From an uncultured Clostridia bacterium (lineage in GTDB: Bacteria; Bacillota; Clostridia; TANB77; CAG-508): a stretch of 64,000 bases of DNA. Below are positions 57,501-64,000 of this stretch, in pieces. Under the pieces are notes generated by a model that had not been told where the DNA came from, did not search any database, and worked only from the letters and a program-made list of their open reading frames with translations. A program made the position numbers and the translations under genes. Each line of letters starts with the position of its first letter. The first letter of the stretch is position 1. The stretch spans positions 1-64,000 of the forward strand of contig CAKOYU010000007.1 in the NCBI GenBank assembly GCA_934130975.1. Direction: 5' to 3'.

Positions 57501-58902
57501 CAAATTCTTCTATACTTAAATTTAGGCTTTTTGCAAATGTCTCAATAAATGATCCACATCCTGATGAGCAAGCTTCATTTAACATGATATTGTCAATTGT
57601 ATTATTTTTTAATTTAATATATTTCATGTCTTGCCCACCAATATCAACAATACTTGTTACTTTTGGTTCAAATTTTTTGGCTGCTGTATAATGCGCTATT
57701 GTCTCTATTTCATTTAAGTCTACATTTAATGCGGTTTGTATTAATTTTTCTCCATATCCTGTAACTCCACTATAACGTATTATTGCATCTTTTGGCATAA
57801 CAGAATATAGTTTTTTTAACATCTCAATAATGCTTTCAAGTGGTTTTCCACCATTTCCTTGATATGCCGAATATAATAATGCTCCATCTCTATCTGTTAC
57901 AACCAATTTTGATGTTGTTGAACCTGCATCTATTCCTATAAAACAATCTCCTTTATGTTCTGATAAAGGCTTTTTTTCTACTTTGTCTTTGTCATGTCTT
58001 GTTTTAAATTCTTCATATTCCGCATTTGTTGTAAATAGTGGTTTTAATGGTTGTGTTGTTGTATCATGAGATTGTCTTAATACTTGTATTTTGCTTTTTA
58101 ATTTTTCCACACTAATTGGGGTCATGTCTTTTGCATCTAGACATGCACCTTTTGCAACTAATAAGTGTGCTTCTTCTGGTACTATAGTCTGTTCTGGTGT
58201 TAGGTGTAGTGTTTCTACAAATCTTTTTCTTAATTCTGGCAAATATGTAAGTGGACCACCTAAAAATGCTACATTCCCCCTAATTGGTCTTCCACATGCA
58301 AGCCCTGATATTGTTTGGTTTACAACTGCTTGTAAAATAGATACAGCTATATCTTCTTTTGCTGCACCTTCATTTAATAATGGTTGTACATCAGTTTTTG
58401 CAAAAACTCCACATCTTGAAGCTATTGGATATATTGTTTGATATCCTTTTGCTAATTCATTTAGTCCTGCTGTGTCTGTATTTAATAATGATGCCATTTG
58501 GTCTAAAAATGCACCAGTTCCACCTGCACATGTTCCATTCATACGTTGTTCTATTGATTTTCCAAAATATATTATTTTAGCATCTTCTCCACCAAGTTCT
58601 ATTACTACATCAGTTTGTGGTATATATCTCTCTACTGCTCTTTTACATGCTACTACTTCTTGAATAAATGGTACATCTAAAAATCTTGCTGTACTCATTG
58701 CTCCTGAACCTGTTAATGCTATTGTAAATTCTTTATCTTTATATTTTTCTACTAATTGTTCTAGTACTCTACATACAGTATTTTTTGTATCAGAATAATG
58801 TCTTTCATATGATGTATATATTTCTTTCAATTCTTCATCCATTACTGCTATCTTTACTGTTGTTGAACCTACATCCATTCCTATATGTACTGTTTTACTC
58901 AT
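54574..58902 (-). CDS. Large CoA-dehydratase activase (double ASKHA plus DUF2229/HgdB-like)
   Basis: A 1442-residue protein. Two BadF/BcrA-type ATPase domains follow each other: GMDVGSTTVKIAV near residue 8 with CAGGTGAFLDQM, and GIDAGSTTSKLVV near 324 with EACSSGCGSFIE. A Cys pair region with CNGCENHCQL and NRCEKGEG is next (about 630-655), then a DUF2229/HgdB-like C-terminal half with GGGCRATNYIGF and PFGNNYVANLLEK. The family couples ATP hydrolysis to electron transfer in 2-hydroxyacyl-CoA dehydratases. This is a stand-alone copy with no dehydratase subunits nearby, so the substrate is unknown. Confidence 0.88.
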   Translation of the reverse strand: MSKTVHIGMDVGSTTVKIAVMDEELKEIYTSYERHYSDTKNTVCRVLEQLVEKYKDKEFTIALTGSGAMSTARFLDVPFIQEVVACKRAVERYIPQTDVVIELGGEDAKIIYFGKSIEQRMNGTCAGGTGAFLDQMASLLNTDTAGLNELAKGYQTIYPIASRCGVFAKTDVQPLLNEGAAKEDIAVSILQAVVNQTISGLACGRPIRGNVAFLGGPLTYLPELRKRFVETLHLTPEQTIVPEEAHLLVAKGACLDAKDMTPISVEKLKSKIQVLRQSHDTTTQPLKPLFTTNAEYEEFKTRHDKDKVEKKPLSEHKGDCFIGIDAGSTTSKLVVTDRDGALLYSAYQGNGGKPLESIIEMLKKLYSVMPKDAIIRYSGVTGYGEKLIQTALNVDLNEIETIAHYTAAKKFEPKVTSIVDIGGQDMKYIKLKNNTIDNIMLNEACSSGCGSFIETFAKSLNLSIEEFVKEALEAKNPVDLGSRCTVFMNSKIKQAQKEGYSVGDISAGLSYSVIKNAIQKVMKIRDVKKLGSHIVVQGGTFYNEAVLRAFELIVGRNVIRPDIAGLMGAYGMALLACEQYEANMDMEYHSTLATIEEIDKLDIKVTHTRCNGCENHCQLTINRFSNGKRHISGNRCEKGEGIVNEHKDLPNLVKYKYERIFDYTPLEEKDAPRGTIGIPRVLNMYEDYPFWFTLFTNLGFRVIISEKSTRKIYEKGIESMPSESVCYPAKLAHGHVISLIQKGIKTIFYPCMPYSRKEYQDANNRYNCPIVISYSEVLKNNVEELKTDDIKFINPFLPFESKALLKRMMELPEFAEYNFTKKELKNAIEKAQTEYQKCREDIHNKGKETIEYIEKNNLRGIVLSGRPYHIDPEINHGIDTLITSLGMCVLTEDSVADKTLPERPLRVVDQWMFHSRLYAAADFVGRHDNLELVQINSFGCGVDAVTTDEVEEILTSFGKMYTLIKIDEVNNLGAVRIRLRSLLASINKRLNSKKDEKENGEYYLKRNSFTEEMKKEYVILIPQMAPIHFDFIEPVLQSEGYKAKLLRECTPNTIETGLKYVNNDACYPSIITTGQMIEALESGEYDVNKTALIMSQTGGGCRATNYIGFIRKALKDAGFEQVPVISFNVVGMEKNPGFKLTISLAEKLIKAMVLADLLQKMLYKNRAYEKNKGETEKLFNEWMEKAIKLAIKSSAKEFSVGIYQMVDDFEKIEWNTKQEKPKVGIVGEILIKYHPFGNNYVANLLEKEGAEVVLPDFMGFVKYVTANGVIANELLKGRKIKSVISQTAIKLMNLFEKDAKKALEKSKKGYLPTCDIWHLADNVQTVLSTGNQTGEGWFLTAEMLEYMENGIQNIVCVQPFACLPNHVVGKGVIKTIRDTYPDANIVPVDYDPGASEANQTNRIKLLMTVAKDNLNAKQKEKKALKKENEKSSEKEEKVQKKS

Positions 58903-59053
58903 ATCTTTGTTCCTCCTAAAGGATTTATGCTTTCCTTACATAATCCTTAAACATTTTTCAATTCTTTTGGCTAATATATCACAGTTGTCGACTTTTTTCA
59001 AGTTATTAAAATCCAATTTTATTATACAAGATATTTGTGAACAAATTGTGAAT

Positions 59054-59083
59054 TTGACTTTTTTATGTTAAATGTGTTATACT
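59054..59083 (+). promoter_or_regulatory. Promoter of the 47-residue membrane protein
   Basis: TTGACT, 18 bases, TATACT. The start codon is 34 bases on, after AAGGAGG. Confidence 0.7.
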
Positions 59084-59117
59084 TTATATGTTTACTAACT
59101 TAAGGAGGTTTTCACAT

Positions 59118-59261
59118 ATGAAAAAAAGAATTATAAAACAAGTGGTAACTTTACTCACTTGTTGGGGGTTAGCATTTTTAATTGTTACAGGTACATTGGT
59201 ATTTTTTAATAATGCAAAAACTCCAAAACCAATACATATTGATTCTGTATTGGTAAAATAA
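59118..59261 (+). CDS. Small membrane protein, 47 residues
   Basis: The ATG follows TTAAGGAGG with 8 bases spacing. The product is MKKRIIKQVVT, then a hydrophobic helix (about residues 10-30, with LLTCWGLAFLIVTGTLVF) and a short polar tail ending DSVLVK. Promoter, ribosome-binding site and terminator are all close to ideal, so this is a genuine short gene on its own transcript. An overlapping antisense frame of 65 residues is not supported. Function unknown. Confidence 0.75.
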   Translation: MKKRIIKQVVTLLTCWGLAFLIVTGTLVFFNNAKTPKPIHIDSVLVK

Positions 59262-59266
59262 TTCGA

Positions 59267-59298
59267 AAAGAACCGACTCAACTGAGCCGGTTCTTTTT
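59267..59298. terminator. Terminator of the small membrane protein gene
   Basis: AAAAGAACCG and CGGTTCTTTT bracket TCA-act-TGA, giving a long stem with one mismatch and a T run. Confidence 0.85.
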
Positions 59299-59301
59299 AT
59301 A

Positions 59302-59463
59302 TTATTCTTCACATCCACTGCAACAAGAGCAGTGTCCTTCACATTCGTCATCTTCTTCTACATATTCATAAATGTCTTCTTGTATTTCTGAAACGCTTTT
59401 TTCTAATTCTGCAACTCTTTTTTCTAGTTGCTCAATTTTTTCTAATAATTCTTTTTCTGACAT
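59302..59463 (-). CDS. Coiled-coil protein with C-terminal Cys cluster, 53 residues
   Basis: The ATG at 59463 follows AAGGAA. Residues about 3-36 are heptad-like (LLEKIEQLEKRVAELEKSV) and predict a coiled coil. An acidic stretch leads to CEGHCSCCSGCEE, five Cys and one His in 13 residues, a probable metal or Fe-S site. It is 12 bases from the efp end region on the same strand and may be read with efp. I do not recognise the family. Confidence 0.7.
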   Translation of the reverse strand: MSEKELLEKIEQLEKRVAELEKSVSEIQEDIYEYVEEDDECEGHCSCCSGCEE

Positions 59464-59477
59464 TATTTATTCCTTTC

Positions 59478-60044
59478 TTATACTCTTTCCATATATTCAC
59501 ATGTACGTGTATCTATTCTTAATACATCACCAATGTTTACGAACATAGGAACTTGTAATTCTAATCCTGTTTCTAATGTTGCTGGTTTTCCAGATGTTGT
59601 TGTTGTGTTTCCAGCAAATCCTGGTTCTGTATATGTTACTTCCAATTCTACAAATATTGGTGGTTCTACTGCAAATACTTTTCCTTTAAATGAAAGAATT
59701 GTTACTTCCATGTTTTCCTTTAAATATTTTAAACAATCACCTAAGTCATCTTTTCCAATTGGCATTTGGTCATATGTTTCATTATCCATAAAGTAATATA
59801 AATCTCCATCATTATATAGATATTGCATAGTTTTCTTTTCGATTTCTGCTCCTGGATATTTATCTGAAGGGTTAAATGTTCTTTCAATAACTGCCCCTGT
59901 TATTACATTTTTTAATTTTGTTCTTACAAATGCAGAACCTTTTCCTGGTTTTACGTGTTGAAATTCTACAACTCTGAATACTCCTCCGTCCATTTCAAAT
60001 GTTGTTCCATTTCTAAAATCTCCTGCTGAATATACTCCTGCCAT
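59478..60044 (-). CDS. efp: Elongation factor P
   Basis: The ATG at 60044 follows AAAGGAG. The 188-residue protein is standard EF-P length with the KOW-like N-terminal domain and loop PGKGSAF (Lys35 at the tip, the modified residue in many bacteria), and the C-terminal [13 protein letters not shown]. It helps ribosomes at polyproline. pepP is just upstream with one small gene between, the common efp-pepP order. Confidence 0.97.
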   Translation of the reverse strand: MAGVYSAGDFRNGTTFEMDGGVFRVVEFQHVKPGKGSAFVRTKLKNVITGAVIERTFNPSDKYPGAEIEKKTMQYLYNDGDLYYFMDNETYDQMPIGKDDLGDCLKYLKENMEVTILSFKGKVFAVEPPIFVELEVTYTEPGFAGNTTTTSGKPATLETGLELQVPMFVNIGDVLRIDTRTCEYMERV

Positions 60045-60115
60045 ATTAATTTCTCCTTTCAATTTCTTTACATAATTTTCAACTTATTCCATTTTACACT
60101 ATATTAGCTGAAAAA

Positions 60116-60334
60116 TCAACCCTTATGGAATATTCTTTTTATAAAATTCTTTATTTTCTCTGATTTCTTCTCTTTTTTCACTATCATCCATGTATCTTGT
60201 TCTTTTTCTTCTGTATATTCTTCAGAAAAAGCTTGTTCTGATATTTTAGTTACTTCTTCTGGTATAACATATACTCCGTCAACCATATCAGCTTCTTCAA
60301 CTTTCATTAATATTCCATCTTTAATTATAGCCAT
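60116..60334 (-). CDS. Small hypothetical protein
   Basis: A 72-residue protein with GVYVIPEEVTKISEQAF, which resembles one turn of the BspA-type leucine-rich repeat (x-x-I-P-x-x-V-x-x-I-x-x-x-A-F). A charged C-terminal half (KKEKKSEKIKNFIKRIFHKG) follows. Too short to place. It lies between efp and pepP on the same strand. Confidence 0.6.
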   Translation of the reverse strand: MAIIKDGILMKVEEADMVDGVYVIPEEVTKISEQAFSEEYTEEKEQDTWMIVKKEKKSEKIKNFIKRIFHKG

Positions 60335-60352
60335 TCTTTTTCTCCTTTGTAT

Positions 60353-61414
60353 TTATTTTATAATTACATATTTTTTAGGTGATTTAGTAAGTGGCTCACA
60401 TGTTGCTTTATTAACAAGTACTGTATCTTCAATTCTTACTCCAAATTGGCCTGGAATATAAATTCCTGGTTCGTCTGTAACCACCATATTTTCTTTAAGT
60501 ATTGTTTCAGAATTAATTCCTAAAACTGGACTTTCATGTATATCTAGTCCAACTCCATGGCCTAATGCATGTATTAGGTCATAATTATGCAATCTAAAAT
60601 CATTATCTACCATTTTTGAAATTTGTTTTGTATTTGCACCATCATGAATATCCTCTAACGCCTGCTCCTGATTCTTTAGTACTAAATCATATACCTCTTT
60701 CATATTTTGTGGTACTTCTCCAACAAATATTGTTCTTGTCATATCTGAACAGTATCCATTTATTTTACATCCCATATCAATTGTTATTATATCTTGTCTT
60801 TGAATTTTTCTATCTGTTGGTACAGCATGCGGTTTAGATGAATTTTCTCCTGATGCTACTATTGTCTCAAATGATGTTCCCTCAGCATGTTTATAATAAT
60901 AGTAATCTATTTCTCTAGCTATTTGTTTTTCAGTCATACCTGGTCTAATATAATTTACAATATGATCAAAACATTCATCTGTTACTTTACATGCTTTTTT
61001 GATATATTCAATTTCTTCTTCATCTTTTATCATTCTTTGTTTTTCTATCATGTTTTCTGTTTCTACTAGGCAATTGACTTTATATTTATGCATATATTCC
61101 TTATATTTCGCATATGTTACATAGTTTTCTTCAAATCCAACATTTTCGCAAAACATAAATAAGTTCTCATAGTCTTCTTTTGATAATCCTCTTGCATCAT
61201 AAACAACTATTTCATCAAATAGTGTTAATGTATTATGAACATCTTCTATATATCTTCCATCTGTTATAAATATATTTTCTTTTCTTGTTACTAATAATAA
61301 TCCTTCTGCTTGAATATTAGTTAAATATCTTATATTTACTGGGTTTGTTACTATCATCCCTTGTAAATTTGATGTTAACAATTGATTTCTTAACCATTGC
61401 ATTTTTGAGTTCAT
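60353..61414 (-). CDS. pepP: Xaa-Pro aminopeptidase
   Basis: A 353-residue M24 peptidase. Metal ligands sit in TIDMGCKINGYCSDMTRT (two Asp), GHGVGLDIHESP (His), VVTDEPGIYI (Glu) and VRIEDTVLV (Glu). The N-terminal creatinase-like domain is present. It removes N-terminal residues before proline. Located upstream of efp, as usual. Confidence 0.93.
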   Translation of the reverse strand: MNSKMQWLRNQLLTSNLQGMIVTNPVNIRYLTNIQAEGLLLVTRKENIFITDGRYIEDVHNTLTLFDEIVVYDARGLSKEDYENLFMFCENVGFEENYVTYAKYKEYMHKYKVNCLVETENMIEKQRMIKDEEEIEYIKKACKVTDECFDHIVNYIRPGMTEKQIAREIDYYYYKHAEGTSFETIVASGENSSKPHAVPTDRKIQRQDIITIDMGCKINGYCSDMTRTIFVGEVPQNMKEVYDLVLKNQEQALEDIHDGANTKQISKMVDNDFRLHNYDLIHALGHGVGLDIHESPVLGINSETILKENMVVTDEPGIYIPGQFGVRIEDTVLVNKATCEPLTKSPKKYVIIK

Positions 61415-61430
61415 ATTTTCTCAATCCTTC

Positions 61431-62177
61431 CTAAAAAACACTTAATGTGAATACTGTTTGAAATGAATTTAGTATTACTTCTGCTGGTAAAAACATACAT
61501 ATAAATGTTGCAATTATTATAAATGGTCCAAATGGTATATATTCATTTGATTTTTTTACTCTGCATAATATTAATATTATTCCTATAATTGCTCCTATTA
61601 AAAATGCCATAATAGAAATTAAAACTGTATTTGTAAACCCAAAATATAAACCTAAAGCTGCCATAAATTTGACATCACCAAGTCCCATTGCTTCTTTTCC
61701 ATATATTAGTTTGCCTATCAATGATATAAATAAAAATAAACTGCCACCTATAAGCATTCCAAATAACAAGTCTATTGTAATTGCTACATTTGAAAATCCA
61801 TATAAGAATGCTATTATTATTCCTACCTCAAACATTGTTAAATTAAGTCTATTAGGTATAATTTTAGATTTCCAATCTATTACAAAAGCAGATAAAAGCA
61901 TTGGCACTAACAATGCATATTTAATCAGCTCTAAATTACCAATTAAATATTTTTGTATCCCTAACATATAAACTAGTCCCACGTAAATTGCTGATGTTAT
62001 AAGCATCAAGATATAGTTTGGTCTAAACTGAACTCTACAAGCTCTAATTATATCCCTGGAAATTATTTTTTTATTTTCTGGTAATCTTTTAGCTACCCAA
62101 TCGGCAATCTGCCCCATTAATAGTCCTATTATAGCAGCTGCTATGTAAAAACCTATATGTGTATCATTTATATACAT
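61431..62177 (-). CDS. Prepilin-type peptidase without the methylase domain
   Basis: A 248-residue membrane protein with about eight hydrophobic segments. Catalytic aspartates are in AFVIDWKSKIIPN and in GLGDVKFMAALG (the G-x-G-D motif of family A24). The N-terminal CxxC methylase domain of PilD is absent, as in the short archaeal-like or TadV-type enzymes, though the length exceeds TadV. It would process type IV pilin-like precursors; none is in the window. Confidence 0.85.
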   Translation of the reverse strand: MYINDTHIGFYIAAAIIGLLMGQIADWVAKRLPENKKIISRDIIRACRVQFRPNYILMLITSAIYVGLVYMLGIQKYLIGNLELIKYALLVPMLLSAFVIDWKSKIIPNRLNLTMFEVGIIIAFLYGFSNVAITIDLLFGMLIGGSLFLFISLIGKLIYGKEAMGLGDVKFMAALGLYFGFTNTVLISIMAFLIGAIIGIILILCRVKKSNEYIPFGPFIIIATFICMFLPAEVILNSFQTVFTLSVF

Positions 62178-62178
62178 T

Positions 62179-62685
62179 TTATTTACTTCCTTTGTCTATA
62201 TTTTTATGATATTTTTTCTTTATAGCATTTTCTAATGGTCTTTTAACCATTGTTATCCAAATATCTTTTTCTGCAATTGGCTCTACTAATATAGTAAACA
62301 TTTTGCATCTGTTTCCTCCTACTATATCAGTAAATATTTGATCACCTACTACTGCTATATTTTGCGATGACTCTTTTAATTTTTCTTGTACTTTTTTAAA
62401 ACCTGATTTTAATGGTTTTTTTGCAAAGTACATATATTCTATTCCTAATTTTTCTGCTACTGTTTTTACTTTTTCTTTTTTATTTGTATTTGATAATATG
62501 TATAATTTTATATTATTATTCTTTAATTCTTTTGCCCATTTTATTGTTTCTTCTGGTAAATTTTTGTCATAGTCTATTAGTGTGTTGTCTACATCTAATA
62601 TTAATGCATTTATTTTGTTGTTTTGTAAGAAATTTGTTGTTATTTCTCTTACATTGTTTAAATGTGCATCTGGATATAATATCAT
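62179..62685 (-). CDS. yqeG: YqeG family HAD phosphatase
   Basis: A 168-residue HAD IIIA-type protein with the nucleophile D31-V-D33-N-T in LDVDNTLIDYD, the SNT motif (LSNTNKKEK) and VVGDQIFTDIVGGNR. The YqeG group includes phosphatidylglycerophosphate phosphatase-like members (Gep4 relatives). One base separates it from the prepilin peptidase gene. Confidence 0.9.
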   Translation of the reverse strand: MILYPDAHLNNVREITTNFLQNNKINALILDVDNTLIDYDKNLPEETIKWAKELKNNNIKLYILSNTNKKEKVKTVAEKLGIEYMYFAKKPLKSGFKKVQEKLKESSQNIAVVGDQIFTDIVGGNRCKMFTILVEPIAEKDIWITMVKRPLENAIKKKYHKNIDKGSK

Positions 62686-62801
62686 TTAAATCCTCCATTT
62701 CTAGTCACAAAACTTCTGCTTATATATTAACAATCTATGCCAAATTTGTCAATAGTATGTAATACCATTTTTTAATATATCTCTATATAAATATATTGTT
62801 T

Positions 62802-62839
62802 AAAAGATACCAGAATTATAATCTTTCTGGTATCTTTTT
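62802..62839 (-). terminator. Terminator of the Rpn-type gene
   Basis: AAAAGATACCAGAA pairs with TTCTGGTATCTTTT. A T run follows on the minus strand and a similar one on the plus strand. Confidence 0.85.
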
Positions 62840-62846
62840 GTTCTTC

Positions 62847-63713
62847 TTATTTTTCTAATGTTTCTATTTCCTCTTCACTTAATTCTGTTATTTCTGCTAT
62901 TTGTTTTTTTGGCATTTTTTGTTCTTTTAATTTCTTTGCAATTTCTATTTGTTTTTCCTTTTTCCCCTGCTCTCTTCCTTCTTCTTTGCCTTCTTCTCTA
63001 GCACACTGAAGCGCTGATTGTTCCTCAAACTTGGCCATCTGCTTAAGCTCTGCTAATCTTTTAACCTCTTCATCTCCTGTTAATACTTCATAATTTTCTA
63101 TTGCCTTTTTTATCTTTTCATTTTTCTCACTTGCCATCTCTAACAAATCCCCTCTTTCCATATCTATAAAACTTAACCAATGATTTATTATTTGAGTCAT
63201 ATCTGGATTTTCTTTTCTAAACTTACTTAGTTCTATGTAATAATACTTCACATCATTATTTAATTCATATTCTCGATGTTTCTCTGCTACTCTCACTGTT
63301 TCTGTAACATATTCTGGTAAATCTATAAATGAATAATCCAATATTGCTATTATAACTATTGTTTTTAATTTTATAAACTCTTCTCCTGCTCCTAATTGTT
63401 CCGTTATCTTTTTGCTCGCATAAAATGTTGTTCTTTTTTCTATATTATGATTATCTCTTAATTGTATTTCAATATTGATAAACTCTCCATTTTCTAGCTC
63501 TACTCCTAAATCTAGTATCCCAAACTTCTCATTTTTAGTAAATTGATCTAACCTAACATCATGTAGAACTTTCTTTATTTTTATTTTTTCTCCTAATACT
63601 GATTCTAAAAATTCTTTTAAAAATTCCTCATTTTCTTTTCTTGTAAAAAATGCTTTAAACATTATATCACTTTTCATCTTTAGTTCTGGATTTATTTTTA
63701 AATTTAAATTCAT
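62847..63713 (-). CDS. Rpn-family (PD-(D/E)xK) putative transposase/nuclease
   Basis: A 288-residue protein of the Rpn/YhgA-like family: LKMKSDIMFKAFFTRKENEEFL, then ILDLGVELENGEFINIEIQLRD with the D...E-x-Q type nuclease core. The C-terminus has the typical AREEGKEEGREQGKKEKQIEIAKK charged repeat (seen in parts) and a short HTH-like KMPKKQIAEITELSEEE. Rpn proteins make recombination-promoting DNA cuts; many copies vary at the C-terminus. Start follows AGGAG. It is set apart from its neighbours by 0.16 and over 0.28 kb. Confidence 0.85.
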   Translation of the reverse strand: MNLNLKINPELKMKSDIMFKAFFTRKENEEFLKEFLESVLGEKIKIKKVLHDVRLDQFTKNEKFGILDLGVELENGEFINIEIQLRDNHNIEKRTTFYASKKITEQLGAGEEFIKLKTIVIIAILDYSFIDLPEYVTETVRVAEKHREYELNNDVKYYYIELSKFRKENPDMTQIINHWLSFIDMERGDLLEMASEKNEKIKKAIENYEVLTGDEEVKRLAELKQMAKFEEQSALQCAREEGKEEGREQGKKEKQIEIAKKLKEQKMPKKQIAEITELSEEEIETLEK

Positions 63714-64000
63714 CCTATTTCTCCTTCCATTATAACGTTTTTTGCTTATATTAGCAATATTTTTTTATTCTATTTTTATAAAAAATTCGTTTAATAAAAG
63801 TGCATAGGCATCACTCTCCGTCCTGTATGATATTTTTTAATACTGATTTATTTCTTTGAATAAAACTTTTGAAAAAAATCAAGAATTTAAAATTTGTTTT
63901 GCCTTTCCTAAGTCGTATTTGTACTTCAAGTTTTAGTACATAAATAATATAACACATCCGCCTACATTTAGCAAGAGTTTTTTGCACTTCAATATATAGA
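63714..64000. other. No gene seen at the right end
   Basis: The last 287 bases hold the Rpn ribosome-binding site and AT-rich sequence. I see no open frame with a start signal, no tRNA and no repeat of the three families found elsewhere. Confidence 0.6.

Noticed and set aside
59084..59281. 65-residue minus-strand frame
   Set aside because: It is antisense to the well-signalled 47-residue plus-strand gene and has no ribosome-binding site.

Overview
The window is low-GC, AT-rich DNA with Shine-Dalgarno motifs close to AAGGAGG, a T-box leader, a LexA-like box at recA and several endospore genes (gpr, spoIIP, spoVS and a frameshifted yabG). I read it as a spore-forming member of the Clostridia. 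No database was available, so genus and species are not assigned. Most genes lie on the minus strand; the plus-strand islands are a RelA/SpoT-like gene (11.0-12.0 kb), DUF4364-nth (40.0-41.4 kb), asd-dapA (51.8-53.7 kb) and a small membrane protein (59.1 kb).

Layout. 0-10.4 kb is a decaying accessory zone. It holds a frameshifted IS481-like element, a TPR protein that may act in defence, and three genes each broken by one in-frame stop codon (a DUF1016/YhcG nuclease, a Nudix hydrolase and a DUF1653 protein). Two HD proteins, a metallophosphoesterase and a methyltransferase are intact. It ends in the fused wreck of a large serine recombinase and a relaxase, a dead integrative/mobilizable element next to tRNA-Leu(UAG). 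12-17.3 kb carries housekeeping genes (trmR-like, typA, plsC, an ATPase/Asp23-like protein, a GT2 glycosyltransferase). 17.7-20.7 kb is an ABC exporter with an accessory protein. 21.5-21.7 kb is a long hairpin resembling 6S RNA. 21.7-33 kb holds gpr, T-box-aspS, fhs, xseA/xseB, nusB, the Asp23/AmaP envelope-stress cluster, proS and scpB. 33.4-35.7 kb is a self-contained cassette of unusual content. 35.7-51.5 kb carries hemW, whiA, prmC, veg, broken yabG, nth, spoIIP, rel, recJ, recA, an orphan solute-binding protein, spoVS and ymdB. 51.6-62.7 kb carries asd-dapA, a very large activase/dehydratase fusion, efp, pepP, prepilin peptidase and yqeG. The window ends with an Rpn-type nuclease gene.

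The main candidate for an undescribed system is at 33386-35669. A ubiquitin-like beta-grasp protein with an acidic tail is encoded just upstream of a radical SAM-SPASM protein fused to a JAMM/MPN metalloprotease domain with a complete HxHPx7SxxD motif. The pair has its own promoter and terminator. A peptide-modification-and-cleavage or ubiquitin-like conjugation/processing pathway is the natural inference.

Repeats. A 150-bp structured element occurs three times (17.5, 30.8 and 33.2 kb), always between minus-strand transcription units, and its outer arms differ between copies yet stay self-complementary. A 23-bp ACCGGT-centred repeat occurs as a 32-bp-period dimer at 20.8 and 53.6 kb, where it supplies the last codons of dapA, and as a monomer at 45.5 kb.
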